Shown here: one piece after another, positions 26,398-33,785 of the stretch
How positions within the stretch are numbered: position 1 is the first letter of the stretch
Layout of the letters: each line of letters opens with the position of its first letter
Assembly (NCBI GenBank): GCA_903895595.1
Contig: CAITUP010000168.1
Coordinates: forward strand, 1 to 45,696
Length of the DNA: 45,696 bases
Reading direction: 5' to 3'
Source of the DNA: an uncultured Acetobacteraceae bacterium
GTDB taxonomy: Bacteria; Pseudomonadota; Alphaproteobacteria; Acetobacterales; Acetobacteraceae
Position numbers and translations under genes: made by a program
The notes under the pieces: generated by a model
The model's input: the letters and a program-made list of their open reading frames with translations, nothing else
The model's database searches: none
Told to the model about the DNA's origin: nothing

Positions 26398-27216
26398 ATG
26401 GACCTCGGACTGCAAGGCAAGCGTGCCATCGTGACCGGCGGGAGCCGGGGGATCGGCAAGGCCATCGCCCGCGAACTCGCGCGGGAAGGCGTCGATGTCG
26501 CCATCGTCGCGCGCAACAAGGCGGATCTGGAAGCCGCGGCCAAGGAACTCTCGGCCGAGACCAACCGGCGCATCATCCCGCTGGTCGCCGACGTCACCAG
26601 CCGGGACCAGATCGATGCCATGGTCGCCGAGGCCGTGCGCGTGTTCGGCGGCGTGGACATCCTGGTCAACAGCGGCTCCGCCCCCGGCGGGTCCGCGAGC
26701 GCCATAGGACCGGTGGAAAGCGTCGTCGCCGAGGACCTGATCGCCGATTTCGACGTCAAATACGTGGGCGCGTTGCGCTGTTCCCAGGCCGTGCTGCCGC
26801 ACATGAAGGCCGGCGGCTGGGGCCGGATCGTCAACATCAGCGGCGCCAACGCCCGCAACGCCGGCAACCTCAGCGGCGGCGCGCGCAACGGCGGGTTGGT
26901 GCACATGACCAAGACGCTCGCGGTGCAGCTCGGGCGTCACGGGATCACGGTGAACTGCGTCCACCCCGGCACCACCCGCACCGAGCGTACGCCGAGCCTG
27001 CTGGAAGCGCGGGCGAAGCAGTTGGGGACGACGCCGGAGGAAGCGGAGCGTCAGGATTTCCTGCCGGACTCGCCCCGGGGCAACGCGATCTGCCGCATGG
27101 TGGACGCGTCGGAGATCGCGTTCGTGACCGTGTTTTTGGCGTCGGAGAAGGCCTGGGCGGTGTCCGGGGAACTGGTGGCCGCGACCGGCGGGGCCGGGCG
27201 GGCGGTTTATTACTGA
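26398..27216 (+). CDS. Atypical SDR-family protein lacking the YxxxK catalytic pair
   Basis: This 272-residue Rossmann-fold protein has an intact cofactor loop (TGGSRGIG, residues 13-20) and D65-V-T for adenine binding. The catalytic serine position is kept (S148 in NISGA). Where classical SDRs carry Tyr and Lys (YxxxK), this protein has G160 and N164 (SGGARNGG), and the helix alpha-4 Asn is K121. It may therefore bind NAD(P) without normal reductase chemistry, or use another acid/base. A related group with the same change exists in proteobacteria as far as I recall. The gene is expressed alone or as the last member of the preceding MFS unit. Confidence 0.85.
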   Translation: MDLGLQGKRAIVTGGSRGIGKAIARELAREGVDVAIVARNKADLEAAAKELSAETNRRIIPLVADVTSRDQIDAMVAEAVRVFGGVDILVNSGSAPGGSASAIGPVESVVAEDLIADFDVKYVGALRCSQAVLPHMKAGGWGRIVNISGANARNAGNLSGGARNGGLVHMTKTLAVQLGRHGITVNCVHPGTTRTERTPSLLEARAKQLGTTPEEAERQDFLPDSPRGNAICRMVDASEIAFVTVFLASEKAWAVSGELVAATGGAGRAVYY

Positions 27217-27259
27217 GGCGCCGCACGAAGTTTGCCGTTTCGCGACGGCACCTCCGCTT

Positions 27260-27351
27260 CGTCATCTCCGGACTTGTTCCGGGGATCCGGAGCGGCGCAA
27301 TGGAGCGGGTGTGTGCCGGTATTGGTCCTCGGGATAAGCCCGAGGATGACG
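27260..27351. repeat. Inverted REP pair (BIME-like) between convergent genes
   Basis: Two palindromic units face each other. The left one starts CGTCATCTCCGGACTTG at 27260; the right one ends CCCGAGGATGACG at 27351. The outer CGTCATC/GATGACG ends are exact inverted repeats. Each half contains its own hairpin (TCCGGA...; CCTCGGGATAAGCCCGAGG). The type is common in alphaproteobacterial intergenic DNA. It lies between the SDR and hisC stop codons and could terminate both transcripts. Confidence 0.65.
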
Positions 27352-27364
27352 GTAAAAGGCAAGC

Positions 27365-28465
27365 CTAGCCGGCGTCGGCCAATGCCGCCGGCAACGCGGT
27401 GGCGAAAGCGGCGAGGTCGGCCTCCTTGCCGGCGGATACGCGGATGCAGCGGTTGAGCGGTGCCACGCCCGGCATGCGCACGAACACGCCGCGCGCGATC
27501 AGCCCGTCCAGGATGCGCTTGGCATAAACGCCGTCGCGCCCGCAATCGATCGCCACGAAGTTGGTCGCGGTCGGGAGCGGCGTCAGGCCATTGGCGCGGG
27601 CGATGGCGCCGATGGTCGCGATGGCGTGGGCGACTTTGCCTCGGACATCGGTCAGGTATTCCTGGTCGGCGAGAGCCGCCAAAGCGCCGGCCTGGGCGAT
27701 ACGGTTGACCGAGAAATGGTTGCGGACCTTGTCGAAGGCTTTGGCGAGGCTGGCCTCGGCCACCGCGTAGGCGACGCGAGCGCCGGCCATGCCGTACGCT
27801 TTGGAAAACGTGCGGTAGCGGATGATGTTGGGACGCGACACGTCCAGCGGCGGTGCGGTGCCTGCGGGGGCGAATTCGATATAGGCCTCATCCAGCACCA
27901 GCACGGTGTCGTCCGGCACGGCATCGATGAAGGCCTGCACGGCATCGGCTGGCCAGCAGCTGCCCATCGGATTGTCGGGGTTGGCGAAGTAGACAAGCTT
28001 GGGGCGCTCGCGCCCGACGGCGGCGATCAGGGACGCCGGATCCTCCCGGTCGTCCACATACGGCACCGTCACCAGCTTGGCCCCGAAGCCGGCGACGTGG
28101 AAGTTGAAGGTCGGGTAAGCCCCCAGCGAGGACACGATGGTGTCGCCGGGTTCGGCGAACAGGCGGACCGTGTAGCCGAACAGGGAGTCGATGCCCTCGC
28201 CCACCACCACGTTGTCGAAGCCGACGCCCAGAGCCTTTGCCAGAGCGGCTTTCAGGTCATGGTTTTCCGGGTCGCAATACATCCAGCAATCGGCCGCGGC
28301 CTCCCGCATGGCGGCGATGGCCTTGGGGGAGGGGCCGAAGACGCTTTCATTGGCGCCGATCCGAGCCTGGAAGACACCGCCGCGCGCACGCTCCTGCGCC
28401 TCCGGCCCGACGAAGGGGACGATGGAGGGTAAGGAAGCGGCGAGGGGCGTGAAGCGGGGCGGCAT
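27365..28465 (-). CDS. hisC: Histidinol-phosphate aminotransferase (class I/II, HisC-like)
   Basis: This is a 366-residue PLP-dependent aminotransferase. Family marks are ANESVFGPSPKA near the N-terminus, YFANPDNPMGS, the Asp of VLDEAYIEF that pairs with the PLP nitrogen, and the PLP lysine in RTFSKAYGMAGAR. The C-terminal IRVSAGKEADLAAF matches the HisC phosphate/carboxylate-binding region. HisC makes histidinol phosphate from imidazole acetol phosphate, but paralogues also transaminate aromatic keto acids. No other his genes are near, so this may be such a paralogue. The start could be 28465 or the ATG at 28477; neither has a strong Shine-Dalgarno. Confidence 0.85.
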   Translation of the reverse strand: MPPRFTPLAASLPSIVPFVGPEAQERARGGVFQARIGANESVFGPSPKAIAAMREAAADCWMYCDPENHDLKAALAKALGVGFDNVVVGEGIDSLFGYTVRLFAEPGDTIVSSLGAYPTFNFHVAGFGAKLVTVPYVDDREDPASLIAAVGRERPKLVYFANPDNPMGSCWPADAVQAFIDAVPDDTVLVLDEAYIEFAPAGTAPPLDVSRPNIIRYRTFSKAYGMAGARVAYAVAEASLAKAFDKVRNHFSVNRIAQAGALAALADQEYLTDVRGKVAHAIATIGAIARANGLTPLPTATNFVAIDCGRDGVYAKRILDGLIARGVFVRMPGVAPLNRCIRVSAGKEADLAAFATALPAALADAG

Positions 28466-28794
28466 GGGTCGGTCCATTCGTTCAGGCGGGGATAGAGGTC
28501 CGTGTACCAGGACGCGGCCCACGGAAACAGGGCAGTAGTTCTCATTATGGCGGTCGTCACCTCTTCATCGTCATGGTCGGGCTTGACCCGACCAACTCTG
28601 GCGATTTGAGGCGCGTTGAAATTGCGAGGTTTTTTTGGCGACACCCCATTGGCCTGAGTTGGTCGGGTCAAGCCCGACCATGCCGGGTATGCGGAGCAAA
28701 ATGGCAATATGAGAACTGCTGGAAACAGGGTGCCCTCGTTTCCCGTCACGGTCCACATGGCGTAATGTGCCGCGCTTGCGACAGGAGTTCCAGG
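28466..28794. other. Divergent intergenic region carrying a MITE
   Basis: This is 329 bp between the starts of hisC and a phosphoesterase gene. Most of it is the 189-bp MITE at 28533-28721 with its target duplications. Without the element the two genes would be only about 130 bp apart, so the insertion lies in their shared promoter region. Confidence 0.8.
28533..28721 (+). mobile_element. MITE, copy 1 (189 bp)
   Basis: The element begins CAGTAGTTCTCAT and ends ATGAGAACTGCTG; these are inverted repeats matching at 12 of 13 positions. Inside are two facing palindromic arms (GGTCGGGCTTGACCCGACC type), and between them an A/T-containing centre with a T7 run. It encodes nothing. A perfect 9-bp direct repeat GAAACAGGG flanks it at 28524-28532 and 28722-28730, which is the target-site duplication. 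Copy 2 at 37844-38027 is inverted relative to this one and closely similar. A 9-bp duplication fits several IS families; the helper transposase is not in this window. Confidence 0.9.
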
Positions 28795-29532
28795 ATGCGT
28801 CTCGCCGTCATCTCCGACATTCATGGCAACCTCGCCGCGCTGGAAGCGGTGCTGGACGATATCGCCGAACGAAGCCCGGATGCGATCATCAATCTGGGCG
28901 ACTGTGTCTCTGGACCGTTATGGCCGAAGGAGACGATGGAGCTTCTGGAGGCACGGGGCATCCCCAGCGTGCGCGGCAATCACGACCGCTTCCTGCGCGA
29001 CCATCCGGAGGAACGGCTGGGGCCGTCGGATCGCTATGCGAAAGCGGTGCTGGGAGAGAGCTGGGTTCAGCGTCTGTACGACCTGCCCAAGACCATCGAT
29101 GTCGACAGCGAGGTCTACGCGATCCACGGCACGCCGACGGACGATGCGACTTATTTGCTGGAGGACACCGACTCCGGCCGCATGGCGCCGTCCTCCCGCG
29201 AGACAGTAATCGCTCGGCTTGGCGCGGCGATGAACCGGACCGTGGTGTTGTGCGGGCATAGTCACCGGCAGTCGATGACGCAGATTCCGGGCGGGCCGTT
29301 GATTCTCAATCCGGGGTCGGCCGGGATGCCGGTTTCGGCGGATAACAGCATGAAGTCCGGGCTGGAGTTCCGCTCCCCGCATGCACGTTACGGCATTCTG
29401 ACCCGGCGGCGCGGGCAGTGGGGGGCAGAGCTGTTGGCGCTGCCCTACGACTGGGATCGCGCCGCCGCGCAGGCGGAAGCGCTCGGCGGTGCCGGTTGGC
29501 GGGAGGCTTTGACGGCGGGGACCGTGCCGTAG
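28795..29532 (+). CDS. Metallophosphoesterase (YfcE/MJ0936-like)
   Basis: This is a 245-residue calcineurin-like phosphoesterase. Metal ligands appear in order: D8-I-H10 (ISDIHGN), GDCVSGP, GNHDRF, a His in YAIHGTPTD, and GHSHRQ. Proteins of this kind hydrolyse phosphodiesters in the cytoplasm. AGGAG lies 7 nt before the ATG at 28795, which decides the start although the frame is open back into the MITE. The gene ends 6 bp before the convergent sulfatase stop. The second metallophosphoesterase of the window (22.1-22.8 kb) is only distantly similar. Confidence 0.9.
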   Translation: MRLAVISDIHGNLAALEAVLDDIAERSPDAIINLGDCVSGPLWPKETMELLEARGIPSVRGNHDRFLRDHPEERLGPSDRYAKAVLGESWVQRLYDLPKTIDVDSEVYAIHGTPTDDATYLLEDTDSGRMAPSSRETVIARLGAAMNRTVVLCGHSHRQSMTQIPGGPLILNPGSAGMPVSADNSMKSGLEFRSPHARYGILTRRRGQWGAELLALPYDWDRAAAQAEALGGAGWREALTAGTVP

Positions 29533-29538
29533 GCGCGT

Positions 29539-30843
29539 TTACGATCCGATGTGATCCGCCAGGTCCGCCGCGGTAAACACTTCGGCGAAGCTATCCGGGA
29601 TCACAGGCAGCATTGTTGCCGCCCAGGCTTCCCAACGCGTGACCATGCCCGCGTAGACCTCGGGCAGGCGGGTTTTCAGATTCGCACGCTCCCGCGGGTC
29701 CTGGACGACGTCGAACAGGAATGTATTGTTCCGCAATTTCAGATATTTGTACGGGCCGTCGCGCATCGCCGCCTGTTCGTTCGCCTTGTAGCGCCAGAAC
29801 AAAGTGCGTTCGGCTGTTGGGGCGGTGCCGGTCAGGATCGGCAGAAGATTGGTCCCGTCTGGCGCATAACCGGGGGCGGGCGCGGTGCCGGCCGCGTCCA
29901 GCAGCGTGGGCAGCCAATCCATCGTCGCCATGACCTGATCGCTGACGAGGCCGGCTTTCAATCCGTTCGGCCAGCACATGACGGCGGGGACGCGCAGCCC
30001 GCCCTCCAGCAACTCGGTCTTCACGCCCGAGAACGGCCACGTGTCGGAAAACCGCTCCCCGCCATTGTCGCTGGTGAAGACCACGATGGTATCGTCGGCG
30101 ATGCCGTTGACGTCGAGAGCCTGAAGGACTCGGCCGATCTGGGTGTCCATCGCCTGGACCATACGGGCGTAGGTGCGCATGGTGCCACCGTCGTAGTGGC
30201 GCAAATTGCCGCCGCGCAGGCGTTCGGATTCATCCTCGTCGCCATGCGCGACCCAGGGCCAGTGCGGGGCGTTGAAGTGCAGGCTCAGGAAGAACGGTTT
30301 TTTGGCGGTGGCGTGCTCGTTGACGGTTTCGACCGCTCGGTCGCCGAGCAGATCGGTGAGGTAGCCGTTTCGTTCGACGGGGACATCGCCGTCCCATAGG
30401 TCGGGGGCGCCGCGGGAGTTCAAATGGGTGAAATAGTCGATCGCGCCGGAGCGGATGCCCCAGAACCGGTCGTAGCCGCTTTTCAACGGACCGAAGGACG
30501 GCAGCACGCCGAGGTGCCATTTGCCGATCAGCGCGGTGGCGTAGCCGGCGTCGCGGAGCAGCGAGGGCAGCGTGGGGTGTTCGGGCGGCAGGCCGACATG
30601 GGCTTTGCCGGCGAGCGGTTCCTCCAGCCCCAGCGGCAGGCGGTATTGGTAGCGCCCGGTGATCAGCGCCAACCGTGTGGCGGAGCAAACGGCCGAGTTC
30701 GCATAGGCCTGGGTGAACCGCACGCCGCGTTCCGCGATCCGGTCGATGTTCGGCGTCGCGTATTCGCGCCGTCCGTTGCACGAGATATCGGCAAAGCCGA
30801 GGTCGTCGGCCAGTATGAAGACGATGTTGGGTTTGGCGACCAT
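29539..30843 (-). CDS. Type I sulfatase (arylsulfatase family)
   Basis: This 434-residue alkaline-phosphatase-fold hydrolase has the N-terminal metal motif D13-D14 (ILADDLGFADI) and the formylglycine signature C53-S-A-T-R57 (C-x-A-x-R) followed by ALITGRY. C53 would be oxidised to formylglycine by a maturation enzyme that is not encoded nearby. Further marks are IGKWHLG and VFTSDNGGERF. No signal peptide is seen from this start, so a cytoplasmic location or an unusual export route is likely. GGAGGAA lies about 9 nt before the ATG at 30843. The substrate sulfate ester is unknown. It is convergent with the phosphoesterase and divergent from the glycosyltransferase. Confidence 0.92.
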   Translation of the reverse strand: MVAKPNIVFILADDLGFADISCNGRREYATPNIDRIAERGVRFTQAYANSAVCSATRLALITGRYQYRLPLGLEEPLAGKAHVGLPPEHPTLPSLLRDAGYATALIGKWHLGVLPSFGPLKSGYDRFWGIRSGAIDYFTHLNSRGAPDLWDGDVPVERNGYLTDLLGDRAVETVNEHATAKKPFFLSLHFNAPHWPWVAHGDEDESERLRGGNLRHYDGGTMRTYARMVQAMDTQIGRVLQALDVNGIADDTIVVFTSDNGGERFSDTWPFSGVKTELLEGGLRVPAVMCWPNGLKAGLVSDQVMATMDWLPTLLDAAGTAPAPGYAPDGTNLLPILTGTAPTAERTLFWRYKANEQAAMRDGPYKYLKLRNNTFLFDVVQDPRERANLKTRLPEVYAGMVTRWEAWAATMLPVIPDSFAEVFTAADLADHIGS

Positions 30844-30916
30844 GACGCGGGTTCCTCCGTTGCCGGGGAGTGAACCATGAATCCCCATCCGCCGGGAGGT
30901 GTGTTAGAATCCGTCC

Positions 30917-31585
30917 ATGAAGATTTGCGTTGTTACCCCGTATTTCGAGACCAGCGACGAATGGGTCCGTCAGGCGCATGAGAGCGTGAAGGCGCAGACG
31001 GCGCCGGCACATCATGTCGTGGTGTGCGATGGCTCCCGCCCGGCGCAAATCGTGGATTTCCGCGGCACGCATATCGTGCTGCAACGCAACTACCGGGATT
31101 ACGGCAACACCCCGCGGCTGATCGGGTGCTATCACGCGATGGCGATGGAAGCCGATGCGATCGCGTTCCTGGACGCCGACAACTGGTTCTATCCCGGCCA
31201 TCTGGAAGGGCTGGCGCGATTCGCCGTCGACAACAACCTCGACGCCGTCTCATCCGCTCGGATGCTGCACCGGCTGGATGGGTCGGCGATGGTGAAATGC
31301 CCGGTGGTGGATGGACGCAAGTTTATCGATACCAACTGCCTGCTGGTGATGAAGCCGGCGTTTCGGCACCTGATTGCATGGGTCCTGCAGCCGCAGGATG
31401 TCGCCGCGGTCATGGATCAGTTCGTATGGAACCACTTGATCGCGAGCGGCACGCGGATGGGGTTCCTGGATCAGGCGACGGTTGCGTATCGCACCCGCCA
31501 CATGAGCCATTATGCGCTGGCCGGCGAAGCGGCTCCCCCAGAGGCGGTGCATCGCACCGATGTTCATGGGGAGCGGTATCACTAA
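30917..31585 (+). CDS. Glycosyltransferase family 2-like protein
   Basis: This is a 222-residue GT-A fold protein. It starts with the nucleotide-binding strand MKICVVTPYFETSDEWVRQA and has the metal-binding FLDADNW (Asp-x-Asp). It is short and has no membrane segment, so it is either a minimal cytoplasmic transferase or the catalytic core of a larger system. Sugar donor and acceptor are unknown. The partner genes of a polysaccharide cluster are absent. It is divergent from the sulfatase (73 bp between starts) and ends 13 bp from a convergent muramidase-like gene. Confidence 0.85.
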   Translation: MKICVVTPYFETSDEWVRQAHESVKAQTAPAHHVVVCDGSRPAQIVDFRGTHIVLQRNYRDYGNTPRLIGCYHAMAMEADAIAFLDADNWFYPGHLEGLARFAVDNNLDAVSSARMLHRLDGSAMVKCPVVDGRKFIDTNCLLVMKPAFRHLIAWVLQPQDVAAVMDQFVWNHLIASGTRMGFLDQATVAYRTRHMSHYALAGEAAPPEAVHRTDVHGERYH

Positions 31586-31598
31586 TCCAGCGGGAGGC

Positions 31599-32123
31599 TT
31601 AGCCGATCATGGCGAGAGCAGCCTGTTTCCGGCGTGCAAGGCGAGCGAGCCAGCCGTTGCCGAAATCGGCGAAGCTGGCCAGCGAGCGGTAATAGGCTTC
31701 GTGATTGGCCGCCATGGCGTTGACGACAGCGGTTGGGTCGGCCGCGGTCGCGGCGCTGATGGTGTTCGGGCCGATCGCGCCATCCTGGTCGGCGGGGGCG
31801 AAGCCCAAGGCGGCCTGTAACGACCGGCCACCGCGCGCCGGGCCGGCGTTGACGCCATGGTCGAACACCATCAGATCGACCCCGGCGGGTAAGGCGTCGC
31901 AGCGCATGCGGTTCCAGTAATTCGCCATATAGATCGCTTTGACCGTAGCCTGAGCGATGTTGCGGATGTCGTTGACCCCCAGGCCGGGATTGTGCTGGAA
32001 CGTGCGCAGGACACCCAGAGTAATCCCGAAGTTGGTCGCGCCCCCGGGGTCTTTGGGATTGTTTACGAATCCGCCCTCCTGCTGGAGCGTGAAAGTCAGG
32101 CAGGCGTCGAAGGTGTCGGCCAT
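31599..32123 (-). CDS. GH108-type lysozyme / endolysin-like protein
   Basis: This is a 174-residue protein of glycoside hydrolase family 108. The catalytic Glu is E16 in FTLQQEGGFVNNPKDPGGATN, a strongly conserved block. The C-terminal half (ALGFAPADQDGAIGPNTI) matches the peptidoglycan-binding domain that usually accompanies it. Such proteins cleave murein and occur in phages, gene transfer agents and as lone chromosomal genes. There are no phage structural genes nearby and no signal peptide or holin, so its release route is unclear. The ATG at 32123 gives the domain boundary; the longer frame begins in non-coding sequence. Confidence 0.88.
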   Translation of the reverse strand: MADTFDACLTFTLQQEGGFVNNPKDPGGATNFGITLGVLRTFQHNPGLGVNDIRNIAQATVKAIYMANYWNRMRCDALPAGVDLMVFDHGVNAGPARGGRSLQAALGFAPADQDGAIGPNTISAATAADPTAVVNAMAANHEAYYRSLASFADFGNGWLARLARRKQAALAMIG

Positions 32124-32151
32124 TGTTACTGCACTCCCATGGGTTCCACGA

Positions 32152-33066
32152 TCACGAGGATCGGCCGGCGAAGGCGGCAAAGACGTCGCGCAGCGCCGTG
32201 GTTTGGTTACCATCGGCGGATAATGGCACGAGAATGGGGCTGGAGATACCGGCTTCCCGCCATGCGTCCAATCCGTCGCGCACCTGGGCCGGCGTGCCGG
32301 ACAAGGTTGTGTCGGCCAGGAAGCGGTCGGTCAGATACCGGGGGATGTCGGCCTGCCGGCTTTCGGCGATGGCGGTGGCGATGCCGGTCATTTCCTCGGC
32401 GTATCCCGCTTCGATCCAGTAGTTCCGGTAGTTCGGCATCAGCGCGTAGTGGACCATGGCTTGGCGTAACGTCGCACGCGCAACGGCCGGGTCGGGGTCG
32501 AAGCAGACGCGGATGCGGTTGCCGATGAAGAAGCCGGGATCGTTGCGTTTGGTGGCGGGCAGCGCGGCGAGAGAGTCCGGCATGTGCGACAGGCAGCCGC
32601 TGGAGAACAGCATGCCGTCGCCGATTTCGCCGGCGAGCGCGATCATGCGTTTGCGCAAGGTGGCGAGGACGATTGGCGGCAGTGGGCCGTAGCCGGTGAA
32701 CGATCGGTACTTCGCAACGAACGACCGAATATCGCCCAGCGGTTTGCCGGGGGTGACGCCCATGCGGACATAGGCGGGCGCGTGCGCGATGCCGATGCCG
32801 AACTGAAACCGGCCGCCCGTGACCTCATGCAGATAAGCGGCGGTCTGGGCGTATTCGTCCACCGTCTGGGCGTAGATCGGAGCGATGGCGCTGGCGATCG
32901 CGATGCGCTGGGTGGCGAAGGCTAGCCCTAGGCACTGGCCCATCGCGCCTTGGGAGCTGGAGATGGACAGGCTGGGGAAGCCGCGTGCCTCGATTTCACG
33001 AGCAAGCTCCAGCGCGGCGAGGCGTTGGCCGGGCGGGGCGGCGAGGTTGAAGCCGGGAAGGGGCAT
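32152..33066 (-). CDS. LLM-class flavin-dependent oxidoreductase
   Basis: This is a 304-residue luciferase-like monooxygenase-fold protein. The segments LAREIEARGFPSLSIS, QRIAIASAIAPIYAQ and VTGGRFQFGIGIAHAP are typical of F420- or FMN-dependent members. A GGAG lies about 6 nt before the ATG. It follows vapC by 18 bp and may be co-transcribed with the toxin-antitoxin pair. The substrate is unknown. A second, unrelated LLM protein lies at 40.1-41.1 kb. Confidence 0.88.
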   Translation of the reverse strand: MPLPGFNLAAPPGQRLAALELAREIEARGFPSLSISSSQGAMGQCLGLAFATQRIAIASAIAPIYAQTVDEYAQTAAYLHEVTGGRFQFGIGIAHAPAYVRMGVTPGKPLGDIRSFVAKYRSFTGYGPLPPIVLATLRKRMIALAGEIGDGMLFSSGCLSHMPDSLAALPATKRNDPGFFIGNRIRVCFDPDPAVARATLRQAMVHYALMPNYRNYWIEAGYAEEMTGIATAIAESRQADIPRYLTDRFLADTTLSGTPAQVRDGLDAWREAGISSPILVPLSADGNQTTALRDVFAAFAGRSS

Positions 33067-33084
33067 GGATGGCTCCGGTCGCGG

Positions 33085-33480
33085 TCAGACGAGGATGATT
33101 GAATCGCTGTAGGCTGCGACCTTGGTATCGTGGGTGATCAGGCGAAGGGGTTCGGACAGCGCCTGGGCGACAAGGATACGGTCGAAGGGATCGTGATGCA
33201 GGGTGGGCAGCCGCTCGACCGCGATCGCGTGGGCCGGCGTCAAGTCGAGAATGCGGTATAGCGCCTCCTGAAAATAATCCCGCGCAGTCTCCGCCGATAC
33301 TGGCATCTCGCCCCGTCCCTGTCGCGCCAGCGCGTATTTGATCGCGATCTCCCAAATGCTAACGACGCTCACGACAATCTCGTTGTCGGGGTTGCCGATC
33401 AGGTCGCGTGCGATCGACGGCAGCCTTGGCGTGTTCGCTATGGTCCAAAGTGCGATATGGGTATCCAGCAGCAGCCTCAT
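33085..33480 (-). CDS. VapC-family PIN-domain toxin
   Basis: This is a 131-residue PIN-domain ribonuclease. The acidic metal-binding residues are D6 (LLLDTHIALW), E44 (SIWEIAIK), D97 and D100 (HHDPFDR). The DTHIALW start is typical of VapC toxins that pair with Phd-type antitoxins. VapC proteins cut RNAs such as initiator tRNA or 23S rRNA; the target here is unknown. The start overlaps the antitoxin stop by 4 nt (ATGA at 33477-33480), which couples their translation. The active-site set is complete, so the toxin should be functional. Confidence 0.92.
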   Translation of the reverse strand: MRLLLDTHIALWTIANTPRLPSIARDLIGNPDNEIVVSVVSIWEIAIKYALARQGRGEMPVSAETARDYFQEALYRILDLTPAHAIAVERLPTLHHDPFDRILVAQALSEPLRLITHDTKVAAYSDSIILV

Positions 33481-33722
33481 TCGTACGTGCCGTCGAACAT
33501 CGCTTCGATGATGTCGTTGCAGGTATCGATGTCGTCGGGGACGACGAATTTTCCTTCGGCGATACCGATCCGTTTGCCGGTCCGCACAGGCTCCAACGGC
33601 ACCAGGCGCGCGGCGGGTTTGCCGTTCCGGGCGATGATGAACTCGGATTCCTTGCCGCTTTCGACCGCCTCCACCAGGCGGGAGAGGGAGGATTTGGCTT
33701 CCAGCATGTTGACGATGGGCAT
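33477..33722 (-). CDS. Phd/YefM-type antitoxin
   Basis: This 81-residue antitoxin has the Phd N-terminal DNA-binding core (PIVNMLEAKSSLSRLVEAVE, then FIIARNGKPAARLVPLEP). An acidic tail (PDDIDTCNDIIEAMFDG) binds the VapC toxin. It precedes and overlaps vapC. AGGAGG lies 6 nt before the ATG (on the plus strand at 33728-33733), and a partial dyad next to it may be the operator for autorepression. Confidence 0.92.
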   Translation of the reverse strand: MPIVNMLEAKSSLSRLVEAVESGKESEFIIARNGKPAARLVPLEPVRTGKRIGIAEGKFVVPDDIDTCNDIIEAMFDGTYE

Positions 33723-33732
33723 GGGGGCCTCC

Positions 33733-33750
33733 TTAGCCAGACCAGACTAA
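33733..33750. promoter_or_regulatory. Candidate operator of the phd-vapC operon
   Basis: The 18 bp read on the minus strand from 33750 contain TTAG and CTAA at the ends, with a tandem TCTGG-TCTGG centre. The dyad is incomplete (TTAGnC...GnCTAA). It lies directly before the Shine-Dalgarno of the antitoxin gene, where Phd proteins commonly bind. Confidence 0.3.
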
Positions 33751-33785
33751 CCTAGTGCCGGGGATGTTCGGGTTCAAGCAAATCG

